DNA of 64,000 nt from Azospirillum brasilense (GTDB lineage: Bacteria > Pseudomonadota > Alphaproteobacteria > Azospirillales > Azospirillaceae). The notes beneath the pieces are model-generated. The model had not been told where the DNA came from. It did no database searches and saw only the letters and a list, made by a program, of their open reading frames with translations. A program made the translations under genes and the position numbers. Positions 53,719-62,259 of this stretch are shown in pieces. The stretch's first letter is position 1. The number at the start of each line of letters is the position of its first letter. The stretch covers positions 345,378 through 409,377 of the forward strand of contig NZ_VITH01000007.1 in assembly GCF_007827815.1 (NCBI RefSeq), in the 5' to 3' direction.

Positions 53719-55020
53719 TTACTGGGCCGGCTCCGCCGCCAGCTTCGAGGCCGGGAGGCTCTCGGTGATCTGGCGGGCGCGCATCGGCTTCAGGACGAAG
53801 ATGGCCAGCAGGGCGGCGATGCCGTTGACCGCGGCGGCGAAGAAGAACACCGCCTGCCAGCTGCCGGTCGAGGCGACCGCCACGTTGGCGAAGGGAACGA
53901 CCAGCGACGCGGTGCCCTTGGCGGTGTACAGCAGGCCGGCGTTGGTGGTGGCGAACTTCGAGCCGAAGGAGTCGCCGCACAGCGCCGGGAACAGGCTGTA
54001 GATCTCACCCCAGGCGAAGAACACCAGACCCGTCAGGATCACGAAGGCGACGGGGTTGTGGCCCCACTGGTTCAGCGCCAGGATGCCGACGCATTCCAGG
54101 GCGAAGGCGATGAACATCGTGTTCTCACGGCCGATGTGGTCGGACACCCAGCCGAAGAAGGGACGGGTGACGCCGTTCAGCACGCGGTCGATCGACAGGG
54201 CGAAGGTCAGCGCCGGTAGAGTCAGGCCCATGATGCTGACCGGCACGCCGTCCAGGTGGAAGTCCTTGGCGATCGGGCCGAGCTGCGCGGTCGCCATCAG
54301 GCCGCCCGCCGCCACCATCACGAACATGGCGTACATGACCCAGAAGACCGGAGTCTTCAGCATCTGGACCGGGGTGTAGCTCTCGCGGGTCTGCGACACC
54401 GACGAGCGGGAGACCTCCGGAACCTGACCCTTCTTCGGCGACGCCAGGAACCACGCCAGCGCGAGGATCACCGCGCCCTGGCCGATGCCGAAGGTCATGA
54501 AGGTGGCTTCATAGCCCGAGGAGTGGATCATGTTGGCGATGGGAACGACCGTGAGGGCCGAGCCGGCGCCGAAACCGGCGGCGGTCAGGCCGGCGGCGAG
54601 ACCGCGGCGGTCGGGGAACCACTTCAGCGCGTTGCCGACGCAGGTGCCATAGACGCCGCCGGCACCGATGCCGCCCAGCGCCGCGCCGAGATAGAGCATG
54701 GCGAGCGAGTCGGCCACCGAGTTGACCGCCCAGGCCGCGGCGCAGAACACGCCGCCGATCAGGACGACGATGCGCGGGCCGAACTTGTCGACGAACCAGC
54801 CTTCGACGGGAACCAGCCAGGTTTCCATGACGACGAAGATGGTGAAGGCCACCTGGATGGCCGCACGGCCCCAGCCATGCTTCTGGTCGATGGGCTCGAC
54901 GAACAGAGTCCAGCCATACTGCAGGTTCGCGATCATCGACATGCAGATGACGCCGATGACGAGCTGGAACCAGCGGCCACCGAGGGGCCCCTTCGGGGCC
55001 TCCGTGAGGGCTTGGTGCAT
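53719..55020 (-). CDS. oxlT: OxlT-type oxalate/formate antiporter
   Basis: A 433-residue, 12-helix MFS carrier of the oxalate:formate antiporter family. N-terminal RWFQLVIGVICMSMIANLQY and GWTLFVEPIDQKHGWGRAAI, GIGAGGVYGTCVGNALKWFP, and the C-terminal block GEIYSLFPALCGDSFGSKFA are family features. In Oxalobacter the carrier exchanges oxalate for formate; relatives can carry other carboxylates. AGGAGGAG is placed 3-10 bases before ATG 55020. It is divergent from the amidohydrolase gene, with a 486-base region holding two copies of the TGGTATACCA-type operator. The substrate is inferred from family and context. Confidence 0.83.
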   Translation of the reverse strand: MHQALTEAPKGPLGGRWFQLVIGVICMSMIANLQYGWTLFVEPIDQKHGWGRAAIQVAFTIFVVMETWLVPVEGWFVDKFGPRIVVLIGGVFCAAAWAVNSVADSLAMLYLGAALGGIGAGGVYGTCVGNALKWFPDRRGLAAGLTAAGFGAGSALTVVPIANMIHSSGYEATFMTFGIGQGAVILALAWFLASPKKGQVPEVSRSSVSQTRESYTPVQMLKTPVFWVMYAMFVMVAAGGLMATAQLGPIAKDFHLDGVPVSIMGLTLPALTFALSIDRVLNGVTRPFFGWVSDHIGRENTMFIAFALECVGILALNQWGHNPVAFVILTGLVFFAWGEIYSLFPALCGDSFGSKFATTNAGLLYTAKGTASLVVPFANVAVASTGSWQAVFFFAAAVNGIAALLAIFVLKPMRARQITESLPASKLAAEPAQ

Positions 55021-55210
55021 TTCTCTCCTCCTAGAAGCGATCTCTTTGCGAAGCGGTCTTTTGCTTTTTTGAGTCGGGTTGTTTTTGTTCTTTGACCGGA
55101 GGCGTCCCCGTGGTGTGCCGGGTCGTCTCCATCGCCTTGGCTTGACCGTCGAACCGACCGCTTGGTGTGGGCGGTTTAAGCTCGCGGGGTGAGCGTTTTT
55201 GGCATTAGAG

Positions 55211-55230
55211 ATATGGTATGCCAGATACAG
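55211..55230 (-). promoter_or_regulatory. GntR-type operator, copy 1
   Basis: Read on the minus strand it is CTGTATCTGGCATACCATAT, close to the shared pattern CTGGTATCTGGTATACCAAA. It is 190 bases upstream of oxlT and faces that gene. Confidence 0.6.
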
Positions 55231-55243
55231 TTTCCGGCGCAAG

Positions 55244-55266
55244 CTGTTTGTCAGCGTAACAAACAG
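55244..55266. repeat. 8-base inverted repeat in oxlT upstream region
   Basis: CTGTTTGT (55244-55251) and ACAAACAG (55259-55266) are exact inverted repeats with a 7-base spacer. It is unlike the GntR-type operator and may bind a second regulator. Confidence 0.45.
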
Positions 55267-55390
55267 ACCCGGCATGCAGGGGGCGTCCTACCACCTTCGG
55301 AAGTGCCGATGGCCCTTGCCCCAATGGGGTTTCCGACCGTTGTCCGATGGGGTGCGCTGACGGTTCGTCCGCAAAGCGATTTGGACCGTT

Positions 55391-55410
55391 CTGGTATCTG
55401 GTATACATAT
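55391..55410 (+). promoter_or_regulatory. GntR-type operator, copy 2
   Basis: CTGGTATCTGGTATACATAT lies 97 bases before the amidohydrolase ATG. TTGGAC at 55381-55386 with TACATA at 55404-55409 (17-base gap) could be the promoter, so the operator would cover the spacer and -10. Confidence 0.65.
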
Positions 55411-55506
55411 AGGGCAAGAGCGCGCATCGATTTGGTGTGCACGCGCGGCCACGCTGTCGCGCGATCATGCGTTTCAAAGCATCGGAACAGGGGAGGGGAC
55501 GACTCG

Positions 55507-56436
55507 ATGACCACCGCCATTTTCACGCACCCGGACTTTCTGGCGCACGACACCGGTCCAGGGCACCCGGAGCGTCCGGAACGCATCGCCGTGGTGTGGG
55601 AGGTTCTGAAACGCGACGAGTTCCGCGATCTTCCCCATTTTGAGGCCCCGGAGGCGGAGGTCGAGCAACTGCGCTGGGTGCACGACCCGGCCTATGTGGA
55701 CGCCGTGCTGAACGCGGTCCCGGACAGCGGCCATGCCCGGCTGGACGCCGACACCGTGCTGTCGCCCACCTCCCGCTCGGCGATCCTGCGCGCCGCCGGG
55801 GCGGTCTGCGCGGCGGTGGACGCGGTGCTGGACGGGACGGCGAAGAACGCCTTCTGCGCCGTCCGCCCCTGCGGCCACCACGCCGAACCAGCCCGCGCCA
55901 TGGGCTTCTGCGTCTTCAACAACGTGGCGGTCGGCGCGGAGCACGCCCGCAAGCGGCGCGGCCTGACCCGCGTCGCCGTGGTCGATTACGACGTGCACCA
56001 CGGCAACGGCACCCAGGCGATGTTCTGGAACGACGCCGACCTGTTCTTCGCCTCGACCCACCAGTCGCCCCTCTATCCCGGCACCGGCTCGATGAGCGAG
56101 ACCGGAGTCGCCGGCAACATCGTCAACGCGCCGCTGCCGCCCCACTCCGGGACGGTGGAATTCCGGCAGGCGATGGAGCGGCGCATCCTTCCCGCGCTGG
56201 AGGAGTTCCAGCCGGAGCTGATCCTGATCTCCGCCGGATTCGACGCCCACGCCCGCGACCCTCTGGCCTCGCTGAACTTCACCGGGCCGGATTTCGAGTG
56301 GGGGACCCGCAAGCTGGTCGAGGCGGCGGACCGGCTGTGCGACGGCCGCGTCGTGACGGTGCTGGAGGGCGGCTACGACATGGTGGGGCTTGCCGAAGGC
56401 TGCGCCGCCCATCTCCAGGCCCTGATGCGCGCCTGA
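55507..56436 (+). CDS. histone-deacetylase-fold amidohydrolase
   Basis: A 309-residue zinc amidohydrolase of the arginase/deacetylase fold. FLAHDTGPGHPERPERIAVV, FCAVRPCGHHAEPARAMGFC (the paired histidines), VAVVDYDVHHGNGTQAMFWN (zinc Asp and His), ILISAGFDAHARDP and VLEGGYDM are class II HDAC-like or acetylpolyamine-amidohydrolase-like motifs. It may deacetylate protein lysines or small acetylated amines. GGGGAGGGG precedes ATG 55507; operator copy 2 is upstream. An acetyltransferase gene with its own operator follows, so opposing acetyl addition and removal is a reasonable inference. Confidence 0.87.
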   Translation: MTTAIFTHPDFLAHDTGPGHPERPERIAVVWEVLKRDEFRDLPHFEAPEAEVEQLRWVHDPAYVDAVLNAVPDSGHARLDADTVLSPTSRSAILRAAGAVCAAVDAVLDGTAKNAFCAVRPCGHHAEPARAMGFCVFNNVAVGAEHARKRRGLTRVAVVDYDVHHGNGTQAMFWNDADLFFASTHQSPLYPGTGSMSETGVAGNIVNAPLPPHSGTVEFRQAMERRILPALEEFQPELILISAGFDAHARDPLASLNFTGPDFEWGTRKLVEAADRLCDGRVVTVLEGGYDMVGLAEGCAAHLQALMRA

Positions 56437-56521
56437 CCGGGGCTCGAACGGCGAATCCCGGGTGATTTCGAGGGACTTTGCGCAGCTGCACCATAAGGTC
56501 GGTTGCTTCCTGCACGGATTA

Positions 56522-56541
56522 TCTGGTATACCAAATACCAG
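56522..56541 (-). promoter_or_regulatory. GntR-type operator, copy 3
   Basis: On the plus strand CTGGTAT (56523-56529) and ATACCAG (56535-56541) form a perfect inverted repeat with a 5-base spacer; the core TGGTATACCA is at 56524-56533. It is 50 bases before the acetyltransferase ATG. Read on the minus strand it fits CTGGTATTTGGTATACCAGA. Confidence 0.7.
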
Positions 56542-56591
56542 AGAGACGAACAGAGTCCCTCGAACACACAAAAAAACGGGAGTTACGCACG

Positions 56592-57074
56592 ATGGACCAG
56601 CGGATCGCCGAACAGAACGCCGCCCAGAACACTTCGGGCCAGCACACCATCGAGATCACTCTGGCTAAGACCGACGCCGACATCGCCGACAGCTACGCGG
56701 TGGTGAAGGAACTGCGCACCCACATGACCGACGCCGACGCCTACGCCGCCCAGATCCGCCGCCAGATGGAGGACGGCTACAACATGGCGCTCCTGCGCAT
56801 CGACGGCGAGGTGGCCGGCTGCGGCGGTTTCCGCGTCCACGAGACGCTGTCGCGCGGTCGCTATATGTATGTTGAGGACCTCGTCACCTCGCCGAAGCAC
56901 CGCTCCTTCGGTTTGGGCGACAAGCTGTTCGATTGGCTGGCCGCCCAGGCCCGCGAAAAGGGCTGCGCCCAGATGGAAATCATCTCCGGTGTCCAGCGCG
57001 GCGACGCCCACCGCTTCTATCACCGCAAGCGCATGACGGTTAAGGCGTTCCAGCTCGTCCTGCCGCTCGCCTGA
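56592..57074 (+). CDS. GNAT-family N-acetyltransferase
   Basis: A 160-residue GNAT protein. NMALLRIDGEVAGCGGFRVH forms strands 2-3; YMYVEDLVTSPKHRSFGLGD is the acetyl-CoA-binding motif A region, with R/S-x-G-L-G; RGDAHRFYHRKRMTVKAF is motif B. Acceptor is not known: small amine, antibiotic-like compound or protein lysine are all possible. GGGAG precedes ATG 56592 and an operator copy lies just ahead, so it is probably controlled with the amidohydrolase upstream. Confidence 0.85.
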   Translation: MDQRIAEQNAAQNTSGQHTIEITLAKTDADIADSYAVVKELRTHMTDADAYAAQIRRQMEDGYNMALLRIDGEVAGCGGFRVHETLSRGRYMYVEDLVTSPKHRSFGLGDKLFDWLAAQAREKGCAQMEIISGVQRGDAHRFYHRKRMTVKAFQLVLPLA

Positions 57075-57218
57075 TCCAGCGCACCGGATGGACCCGCGAA
57101 CCGGGCGTCCGGACGGGCCGGGCGTCCGGTTTTCCATGCGCGAATTTTCGTCGGAAAACCCAGGATTCTCGCCCGATTCCGGATCATGTCCCTCCCTCGA
57201 CAGGGTCTATTTTGCCAG

Positions 57219-57247
57219 TTGACATCTGGTATCTGGTATACCAAACT
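57219..57247 (+). promoter_or_regulatory. promoter with GntR-type operator, copy 4
   Basis: A perfect -35 TTGACA (57219-57224) is followed one base later by the operator CTGGTATCTGGTATACCAAA (57226-57245). A weak -10, CAAACT (57242-57247), lies 17 bases from the -35. A bound regulator would block polymerase. The reductase ATG is 90 bases downstream. Confidence 0.72.
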
Positions 57248-57334
57248 CCGTATTTGTTCGGTGTGCTGATTGATTGGGGTTACTGCAAAGGCTGCGCGGC
57301 GCGTGGCCGATAATTGGGGGAGAGGAAACGGGTT

Positions 57335-58360
57335 ATGAAGATCTGCATCTTTGGGTCCGGGGCCATCGGCGGGTATCTGGGTGTGCGTCTCCACCAGGCC
57401 GGCGCGGATGTCAGCCTCGTGGCGCGCGGCGCCCATCTCACGGCCATGCGTGAGAACGGCGTGAAGCTGATCGTCGGAGAGGAAGAAACGGTCGTCCACC
57501 CCCGCTGCACCGACAACGCGGCGGAACTCGGCCCGCAGGACTACGTCATCATCGGTCTGAAGGCCCACTCCGTTCCCAGCGTCGTCAACGCCATCCAGCC
57601 GCTGCTCGGCAAGGACACCGCCGTGGTCACCGCGGTCAACGGCATCCCCTACTGGTACTTCTATAAGAATGGCGGCGAGTTCGAAGGCCGCGTGCTCGAT
57701 ACCGTCGATCCGGGCGGCATCCAGTGGAACGGCCTGAGCCCGGAGCGCGCCATCGGCTGCGTCGTCTACCCCGCGACCGAAGTCGTCGAACCCGGCGTCA
57801 TTCAGCACATCTATGGCGACAAGTTCTCGCTGGGCGAGCCGGACGGCAGCCAGTCCGACCGCGTGAAGAAGCTGAGCGCGGCGATGGAGGCCGGCGGCCT
57901 GCGCGCCCCGGTGCTCGACCGCATCCGCGACGAGATCTGGCTGAAGCTGTGGGGCAACCTCTGCTTCAACCCGATCAGCGCGCTCACCCACGCCACGCTG
58001 GACGTCATCTGCTCCGATCCGGAGACCCGCGCCGTCGCCAAGTCGATGATGCTGGAGGCCAAGGAGATCGGCGACCGTCTGGGCGTGCATTTCCGGGTGG
58101 ATGTGGAGCGCCGCATCAACGGTGCCGGTGCCGTCGGTGCGCACAAGACCTCGATGCTCCAGGATCTGGAGCGCGGCCGTCCGATGGAGATCGACGCCCT
58201 GTTGTCGGTGGTCCAGGAGATGGGCCGCATGGTCGGCGTGGCGACCCCGACCATCGACGTGGTCCTGGCGCTCGTCCGCCAGCGCGGCGAGATCGCCGAC
58301 TGCTACACCCGCCCGCAGCGGGCGTCGTCCGAGGCCGCACCCGCGGTCGCCGCCCAGTAG
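57335..58360 (+). CDS. PanE-like 2-dehydropantoate 2-reductase family protein
   Basis: A 341-residue NADPH-dependent reductase. The Rossmann loop MKICIFGSGAIGGYLGVRLH and VSLVARGAHLTAM open the N-terminal domain; the catalytic lysine is expected in VIIGLKAHSVPSVV; the C-terminal helical domain has WLKLWGNLCFNPISALTHAT and KTSMLQDLERGRPMEIDALL, standard for ketopantoate reductases. Pantothenate synthesis is possible, but the operator, OxlT and transhydrogenase context favour another 2-oxo acid or acyl-CoA; a PanE paralogue is, to my knowledge, assigned to oxalyl-CoA reduction in Methylobacterium. Start ATG 57335. Confidence 0.8.
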   Translation: MKICIFGSGAIGGYLGVRLHQAGADVSLVARGAHLTAMRENGVKLIVGEEETVVHPRCTDNAAELGPQDYVIIGLKAHSVPSVVNAIQPLLGKDTAVVTAVNGIPYWYFYKNGGEFEGRVLDTVDPGGIQWNGLSPERAIGCVVYPATEVVEPGVIQHIYGDKFSLGEPDGSQSDRVKKLSAAMEAGGLRAPVLDRIRDEIWLKLWGNLCFNPISALTHATLDVICSDPETRAVAKSMMLEAKEIGDRLGVHFRVDVERRINGAGAVGAHKTSMLQDLERGRPMEIDALLSVVQEMGRMVGVATPTIDVVLALVRQRGEIADCYTRPQRASSEAAPAVAAQ

Positions 58361-58459
58361 GGCGGACACCGTCCGGCCCCGCACACAGAAACCAACGCCC
58401 CCAACGACGCAGCGAAGCAACGCCGAGGGGCCGGACAATCGCTTCACAGGAGGAGCGTC

Positions 58460-58915
58460 ATGAGGGTTGAAGACATTCTCCGCCGAAAGGGGACGCGCAT
58501 CGGCACGGTGCGCATCAACGAAACCGTGGAAACGGCGTTGCGTCTTCTGAAGGCCGAAAACACCGGCGCGCTGGTGGTCAAGGACGTCTGCCGGACCGAG
58601 GGCAACACGGTCGTCGGGGTGATTTCCGAACGTGACATCGTGCGCAGCCTGACCGACCGCGGGCCGGGCATCCTGTCCCTGCCGGTCACGGCGGTGATGA
58701 GCCATCATCCCGTTTGCTGCGCGCCGGGCGATTCCGTCCGTCACGTGCTCCAGCTGATGGACGAGCACACCATCCGCCACATTCCCGTTCTGGACGGCGC
58801 CTCGCTGGTCGGCGTGGTCAGCGTGCGCGATCTCATCAAGGCGCAGCTCGACGCCGCCCCGCCGGACGCCGAGACGGCCGAGGTCGTCAGCTATCCCGTC
58901 GCCGCGGCCCAGTGA
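58460..58915 (+). CDS. CBS-domain pair protein
   Basis: A 151-residue protein made of two CBS motifs (about 3-65 and 75-130): IGTVRINETVETALRLLKAE, GNTVVGVISERDIVRSL, VMSHHPVCCAPGDSVRHVLQ and SLVGVVSVRDLIKAQL. Such stand-alone Bateman modules bind adenine nucleotides or NAD(P) and signal energy state. GGAGGAG precedes ATG 58460. It lies between the PanE-like and transhydrogenase genes and may be co-transcribed with either; two hairpins separate it from pntAA. Confidence 0.88.
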   Translation: MRVEDILRRKGTRIGTVRINETVETALRLLKAENTGALVVKDVCRTEGNTVVGVISERDIVRSLTDRGPGILSLPVTAVMSHHPVCCAPGDSVRHVLQLMDEHTIRHIPVLDGASLVGVVSVRDLIKAQLDAAPPDAETAEVVSYPVAAAQ

Positions 58916-58926
58916 CGGACGACGGT

Positions 58927-59013
58927 GCCCCGGGCTGTTGTGCCTGGGGCAACCTTCCCATGACGGCGGCGGTGATCCGGAGGCGGTCACCCGCATCCAT
59001 CCCGGGTGACCGC
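58927..59013 (+). terminator. two hairpins between CBS gene and pntAA
   Basis: GCCCCGGGC (58927-58935) pairs with GCCTGGGGC (58942-58950) with one G-T pair; GCGGTCACCCG (58983-58993) pairs perfectly with CGGGTGACCGC (59003-59013). Neither has a T-run. They may lower read-through into pntAA. Confidence 0.35.
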
Positions 59014-59166
59014 TCCGCCGCCCTGCGGGCCTGACGCCGGACAATGCTCCGGCACCGACATCATTCGAGAATTTGACCGGCGGGCCGCCCGCCGAGGCCG
59101 CCCGCCGTCGAGGCCGGAGCGCTGACGCCTCGTCCTGCCGATTGCTTTGGGAGGCAATCAACAACC

Positions 59167-60339
59167 ATGAAAATCGCCATACCCAGGGAGCGGCGCGCGG
59201 GCGAGAATCGCGTCGCGGCGTCTCCGGAAACCGTCAAGAAGATCAAGGCTCTCGGACTCGACGTCGTGGTCGAGGCCGGCGCCGGTCTGGGCTCGAACCT
59301 GCCGGACCGGGTCTATCAGGACGCCGGCGCGGAGATCGCGCCGGACGCCGCGTCGGCGCTGGCCGACGCCGACATCGTGCTGAAGGTGCAGCGCCCGCTG
59401 CTGGCCGGGGAGGGGGACCTCGACGAGCTGGCGCTGATCAAGCGCGGCGCGCTGCTGTTCGCCATCCTCAACCCCTACAACAGCCGCGACCATGTGGCCG
59501 CCTACGCCGCGGCCGGGGTGAACGCCTTCGCCATGGAGTTCATGCCGCGCATCACCCGCGCCCAGGTCATGGACGTGCTGTCCTCCCAGGCCAACCTCGC
59601 CGGCTACAAGGCGGTGGTCGATGCGGCCAGCGAGTACGGCCGCGCCTACCCGATGATGATGACCGCGGCGGGCACGGTGCCGCCGGCGCGCGCCTTCATC
59701 ATGGGCGTCGGCGTCGCCGGCCTGCAGGCCATCGCCACGGCCAAGCGGCTGGGCGCCATCGTCTCGGCCACCGACGTGCGCCCGGCGGTCAAGGAGCAGG
59801 TGCAGTCGCTGGGCGGCAGCTTCGTCGCGGTGGAGAACGACGAGTTCAAACAGGCCGAGACCGCGGGCGGCTACGCCAAGGAGATGTCGGACGACTACAA
59901 GCGCCAGCAGGCGGCGCTGGTGGCCGAGCACATCAAGAAGCAGGACATCGTCATCACCACCGCGCTGATCCCCGGGCGCAAGGCGCCGATCCTGGTGACG
60001 CGCGAGCATGTGGCGTCGATGAAGCCGGGCTCGGTGCTGATCGATCTGGCGGTGGAGCAGGGCGGCAACGTCGAGGGCTCGGAGCTGGGCAAGGTCGTCA
60101 CCACGGAGAACGGGGTGAAGATCGTCGGCCACGCCAACTACCCCAGCCGCATCGCCGAGAGCGCCTCGCTCTTGTACGCCAAGAACCTGCTCGCGCTGCT
60201 GCAGTCGCTGCACGACAAGGAGAATGGCGTCACGCTCAACTGGGACGACGAGATCGTGAAGGCCATCGCGCTCACCCGCGATGGGCAGGTCGTCCATCCC
60301 GCCTTCGCGGACACGGTCCGCGAAGTCCAGACCGTCTGA
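59167..60339 (+). CDS. pntAA: NAD(P) transhydrogenase subunit alpha 1
   Basis: A 390-residue cytoplasmic NAD(H)-binding subunit of the proton-translocating transhydrogenase. It has alanine-dehydrogenase-like folds: [20 protein letters not shown] at the start, [20 protein letters not shown] (NAD loop), [17 protein letters not shown] and [20 protein letters not shown]. The three-polypeptide layout with pntAB and pntB matches Rhodospirillum rubrum. A GGGAGG site precedes ATG 59167. It uses proton flow to make NADPH from NADH. Confidence 0.95.
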   Translation: MKIAIPRERRAGENRVAASPETVKKIKALGLDVVVEAGAGLGSNLPDRVYQDAGAEIAPDAASALADADIVLKVQRPLLAGEGDLDELALIKRGALLFAILNPYNSRDHVAAYAAAGVNAFAMEFMPRITRAQVMDVLSSQANLAGYKAVVDAASEYGRAYPMMMTAAGTVPPARAFIMGVGVAGLQAIATAKRLGAIVSATDVRPAVKEQVQSLGGSFVAVENDEFKQAETAGGYAKEMSDDYKRQQAALVAEHIKKQDIVITTALIPGRKAPILVTREHVASMKPGSVLIDLAVEQGGNVEGSELGKVVTTENGVKIVGHANYPSRIAESASLLYAKNLLALLQSLHDKENGVTLNWDDEIVKAIALTRDGQVVHPAFADTVREVQTV

Positions 60340-60352
60340 GGAGGCGGCTTCC

Positions 60353-60787
60353 ATGGAACATCCCGATCCCGCGAGCCAGATTGAGGCCTTCCGCCACTCG
60401 CTCCTCACCCTGACCAACCAGACGGCGGAGCTTCAGGTCCAGGTTGCCCAGATGACCCACGCAATGCCGATCCCGGCGCCCGTCATGGACGCGGCGAGCC
60501 ACGGCAACTTCTTCATCACCGGCCTGACGGTGTTCGTGCTGGCCTGCTTCGTGGGCTACTACGTGGTGTGGCGGGTGACGCCGGCGCTGCACTCGCCGCT
60601 GATGGCGGTGACCAACGCGGTGTCCTCGGTGATCATCGTCGGTGCCCTGATCGCCGCCGGCCCGGCCGGCTTCGGCTTCTCCAAGATCATGGGCTTCCTC
60701 GCCGTCATCCTGGCCAGCGTCAACATCTTCGGCGGCTTCCTGGTCACCCAGCGCATGCTGTCGATGTTCAAGAAGAAGGGCAAGTAA
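60353..60787 (+). CDS. pntAB: NAD(P) transhydrogenase subunit alpha 2
   Basis: A 144-residue membrane subunit with a hydrophilic N-terminus and about three to four helices: [40 protein letters not shown], and the last helix [20 protein letters not shown] before [10 protein letters not shown]. These segments are conserved in the alpha 2 subunit of R. rubrum-type transhydrogenase. GAGGAGG precedes ATG 60353; pntB follows after 2 bases. Confidence 0.95.
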   Translation: MEHPDPASQIEAFRHSLLTLTNQTAELQVQVAQMTHAMPIPAPVMDAASHGNFFITGLTVFVLACFVGYYVVWRVTPALHSPLMAVTNAVSSVIIVGALIAAGPAGFGFSKIMGFLAVILASVNIFGGFLVTQRMLSMFKKKGK

Positions 60788-60789
60788 CC

Positions 60790-62184
60790 ATGGAAACCCT
60801 GTCCGCCCTTCTCTATCTGGTCGCCTCGGTCTGCTTCATCATGGCGCTGCGCGGCCTGTCCAGCCCGGAGACCTCCCGCCAGGGCAACTTCTTCGGCATG
60901 GCCGGCATGACCATCGCCGTGCTGACCACGCTGGCCCTGCCCATCGTCCAGTCCTACTGGATGATCGTGCTTGGCATCGCCATCGGCGGCGGCATCGGCT
61001 ACGTCATCGCCAAGAAGATCGAGATGACCGCGCTGCCGCAACTCGTCGCCGCCTTCCACTCGCTGGTCGGTCTGGCCGCGGTGTTCGTGGCGCTGTCGGC
61101 CTTCTACTCGCCCGAGGCCTACGGCATCGGCGTCCCCGGCGCCATCGCCAAGGGCTCGCTGGTCGAGATGGCGCTCGGCACCGCCATCGGCGCCATCACC
61201 TTCACCGGCTCGATCGTCGCGTTTGCCAAGCTGCAGGGCCTGGTCACCGGCAAGCCGCTGGTCTTCCCCTTCCAGCACCACCTCAACGCCGCCCTCGGCG
61301 TGCTGACCATCCTCCTCATCGTCTGGCTGGTGCAGAGCAACTCCGGCGTGGCGATGTGGATCATCGTTCTGGTCGCGCTGGCGCTCGGCTTCCTGCTGAT
61401 CCTGCCGATCGGCGGCGCCGACATGCCGGTGGTGATCTCGATGCTGAACAGCTACTCGGGCTGGGCGGCGGCGGGCATCGGCTTCACGCTGCAGAACAAC
61501 CTGCTGATCGTCACGGGCGCGCTGGTCGGCTCGTCGGGCGCGATCCTGTCCTACATCATGTGCAAGGGCATGAACCGCTCGATCTTCAACGTCATCCTGG
61601 GTGGCTTCGGCGGCGACAGCGGGGCGGCGTCGGCGGCGGCGGGCGGCGGTGAGCGCGGCACGGTCAAGGCCGGCTCGCCGGAGGACGCGGCCTACATCAT
61701 GAAGAACGCCCAGTCGGTGATCATCGTCCCCGGCTACGGCATGGCGGTGGCCCAGGCCCAGCACGCGCTGCGCGAGATGGCCGACCTGCTGAAGAAGGAG
61801 GGCGTCGAGGTCAAGTACGCCATCCATCCGGTGGCGGGGCGCATGCCGGGGCACATGAACGTGCTGCTGGCCGAGGCCAACGTGCCCTACGACGAGGTGT
61901 TCGAGCTGGAGGACATCAACCGCGACTTCGGCACGGCGGACGTCGCCTTCGTGATCGGCGCCAACGACGTGACCAACCCGGCGGCCAAGACCGATCCGCA
62001 GTCGCCGATCTACGGCATGCCGATCCTCGACGTCGAGAAGGCCAAGACGGTGTTCTTCATCAAGCGCGGCATGGCCGCCGGCTACGCCGGTGTCGAGAAC
62101 GAGCTGTTCTTCCGCCCCAACACCATGATGTTGTTCGGCGACGCCAAGAAGGTCACCGAAGAGGTCGTGAAGGCCACCGAGTAA
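60790..62184 (+). CDS. pntB: NAD(P) transhydrogenase subunit beta
   Basis: A 464-residue subunit: about nine helices (1-265) forming the proton path, with AAFHSLVGLAAVFVA containing the conserved histidine, then a soluble NADP-binding domain (about 290-464) with VIIVPGYGMAVAQAQHALRE, YAIHPVAGRMPGHMNVLLAE and IGANDVTNPAAKTDPQSPIY. These are the standard signatures of PntB. ATG 60790 is 2 bases after pntAB. A strong terminator ends the operon at 62200-62239. Confidence 0.96.
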   Translation: METLSALLYLVASVCFIMALRGLSSPETSRQGNFFGMAGMTIAVLTTLALPIVQSYWMIVLGIAIGGGIGYVIAKKIEMTALPQLVAAFHSLVGLAAVFVALSAFYSPEAYGIGVPGAIAKGSLVEMALGTAIGAITFTGSIVAFAKLQGLVTGKPLVFPFQHHLNAALGVLTILLIVWLVQSNSGVAMWIIVLVALALGFLLILPIGGADMPVVISMLNSYSGWAAAGIGFTLQNNLLIVTGALVGSSGAILSYIMCKGMNRSIFNVILGGFGGDSGAASAAAGGGERGTVKAGSPEDAAYIMKNAQSVIIVPGYGMAVAQAQHALREMADLLKKEGVEVKYAIHPVAGRMPGHMNVLLAEANVPYDEVFELEDINRDFGTADVAFVIGANDVTNPAAKTDPQSPIYGMPILDVEKAKTVFFIKRGMAAGYAGVENELFFRPNTMMLFGDAKKVTEEVVKATE

Positions 62185-62199
62185 AGGCCTGCCGAATGG

Positions 62200-62239
62200 A
62201 AAAGCCCCTTCCCGGACGAACCGGGAAGGGGCTTTTTTG
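62200..62239 (+). terminator. Rho-independent terminator after pntB
   Basis: AAAAGCCCCTTCCCGG (62200-62215) pairs with CCGGGAAGGGGCTTTT (62221-62236) and continues TTG. It works in both directions and also faces the convergent CBS-BON gene. Confidence 0.9.
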
Positions 62240-62259
62240 TTGCCCGCGAAGCGGACGGA

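Larger units (their letters stand above)
55021..55506. other. 486-base divergent regulatory region, oxlT / amidohydrolase
   Basis: No gene was found here. It holds two operator copies (55211-55230 and 55391-55410), a separate 8-base inverted repeat (55244-55266), and a T-rich stretch near the oxlT start (55060-55100 on the plus strand) that would be A-rich leader RNA. Confidence 0.6.
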
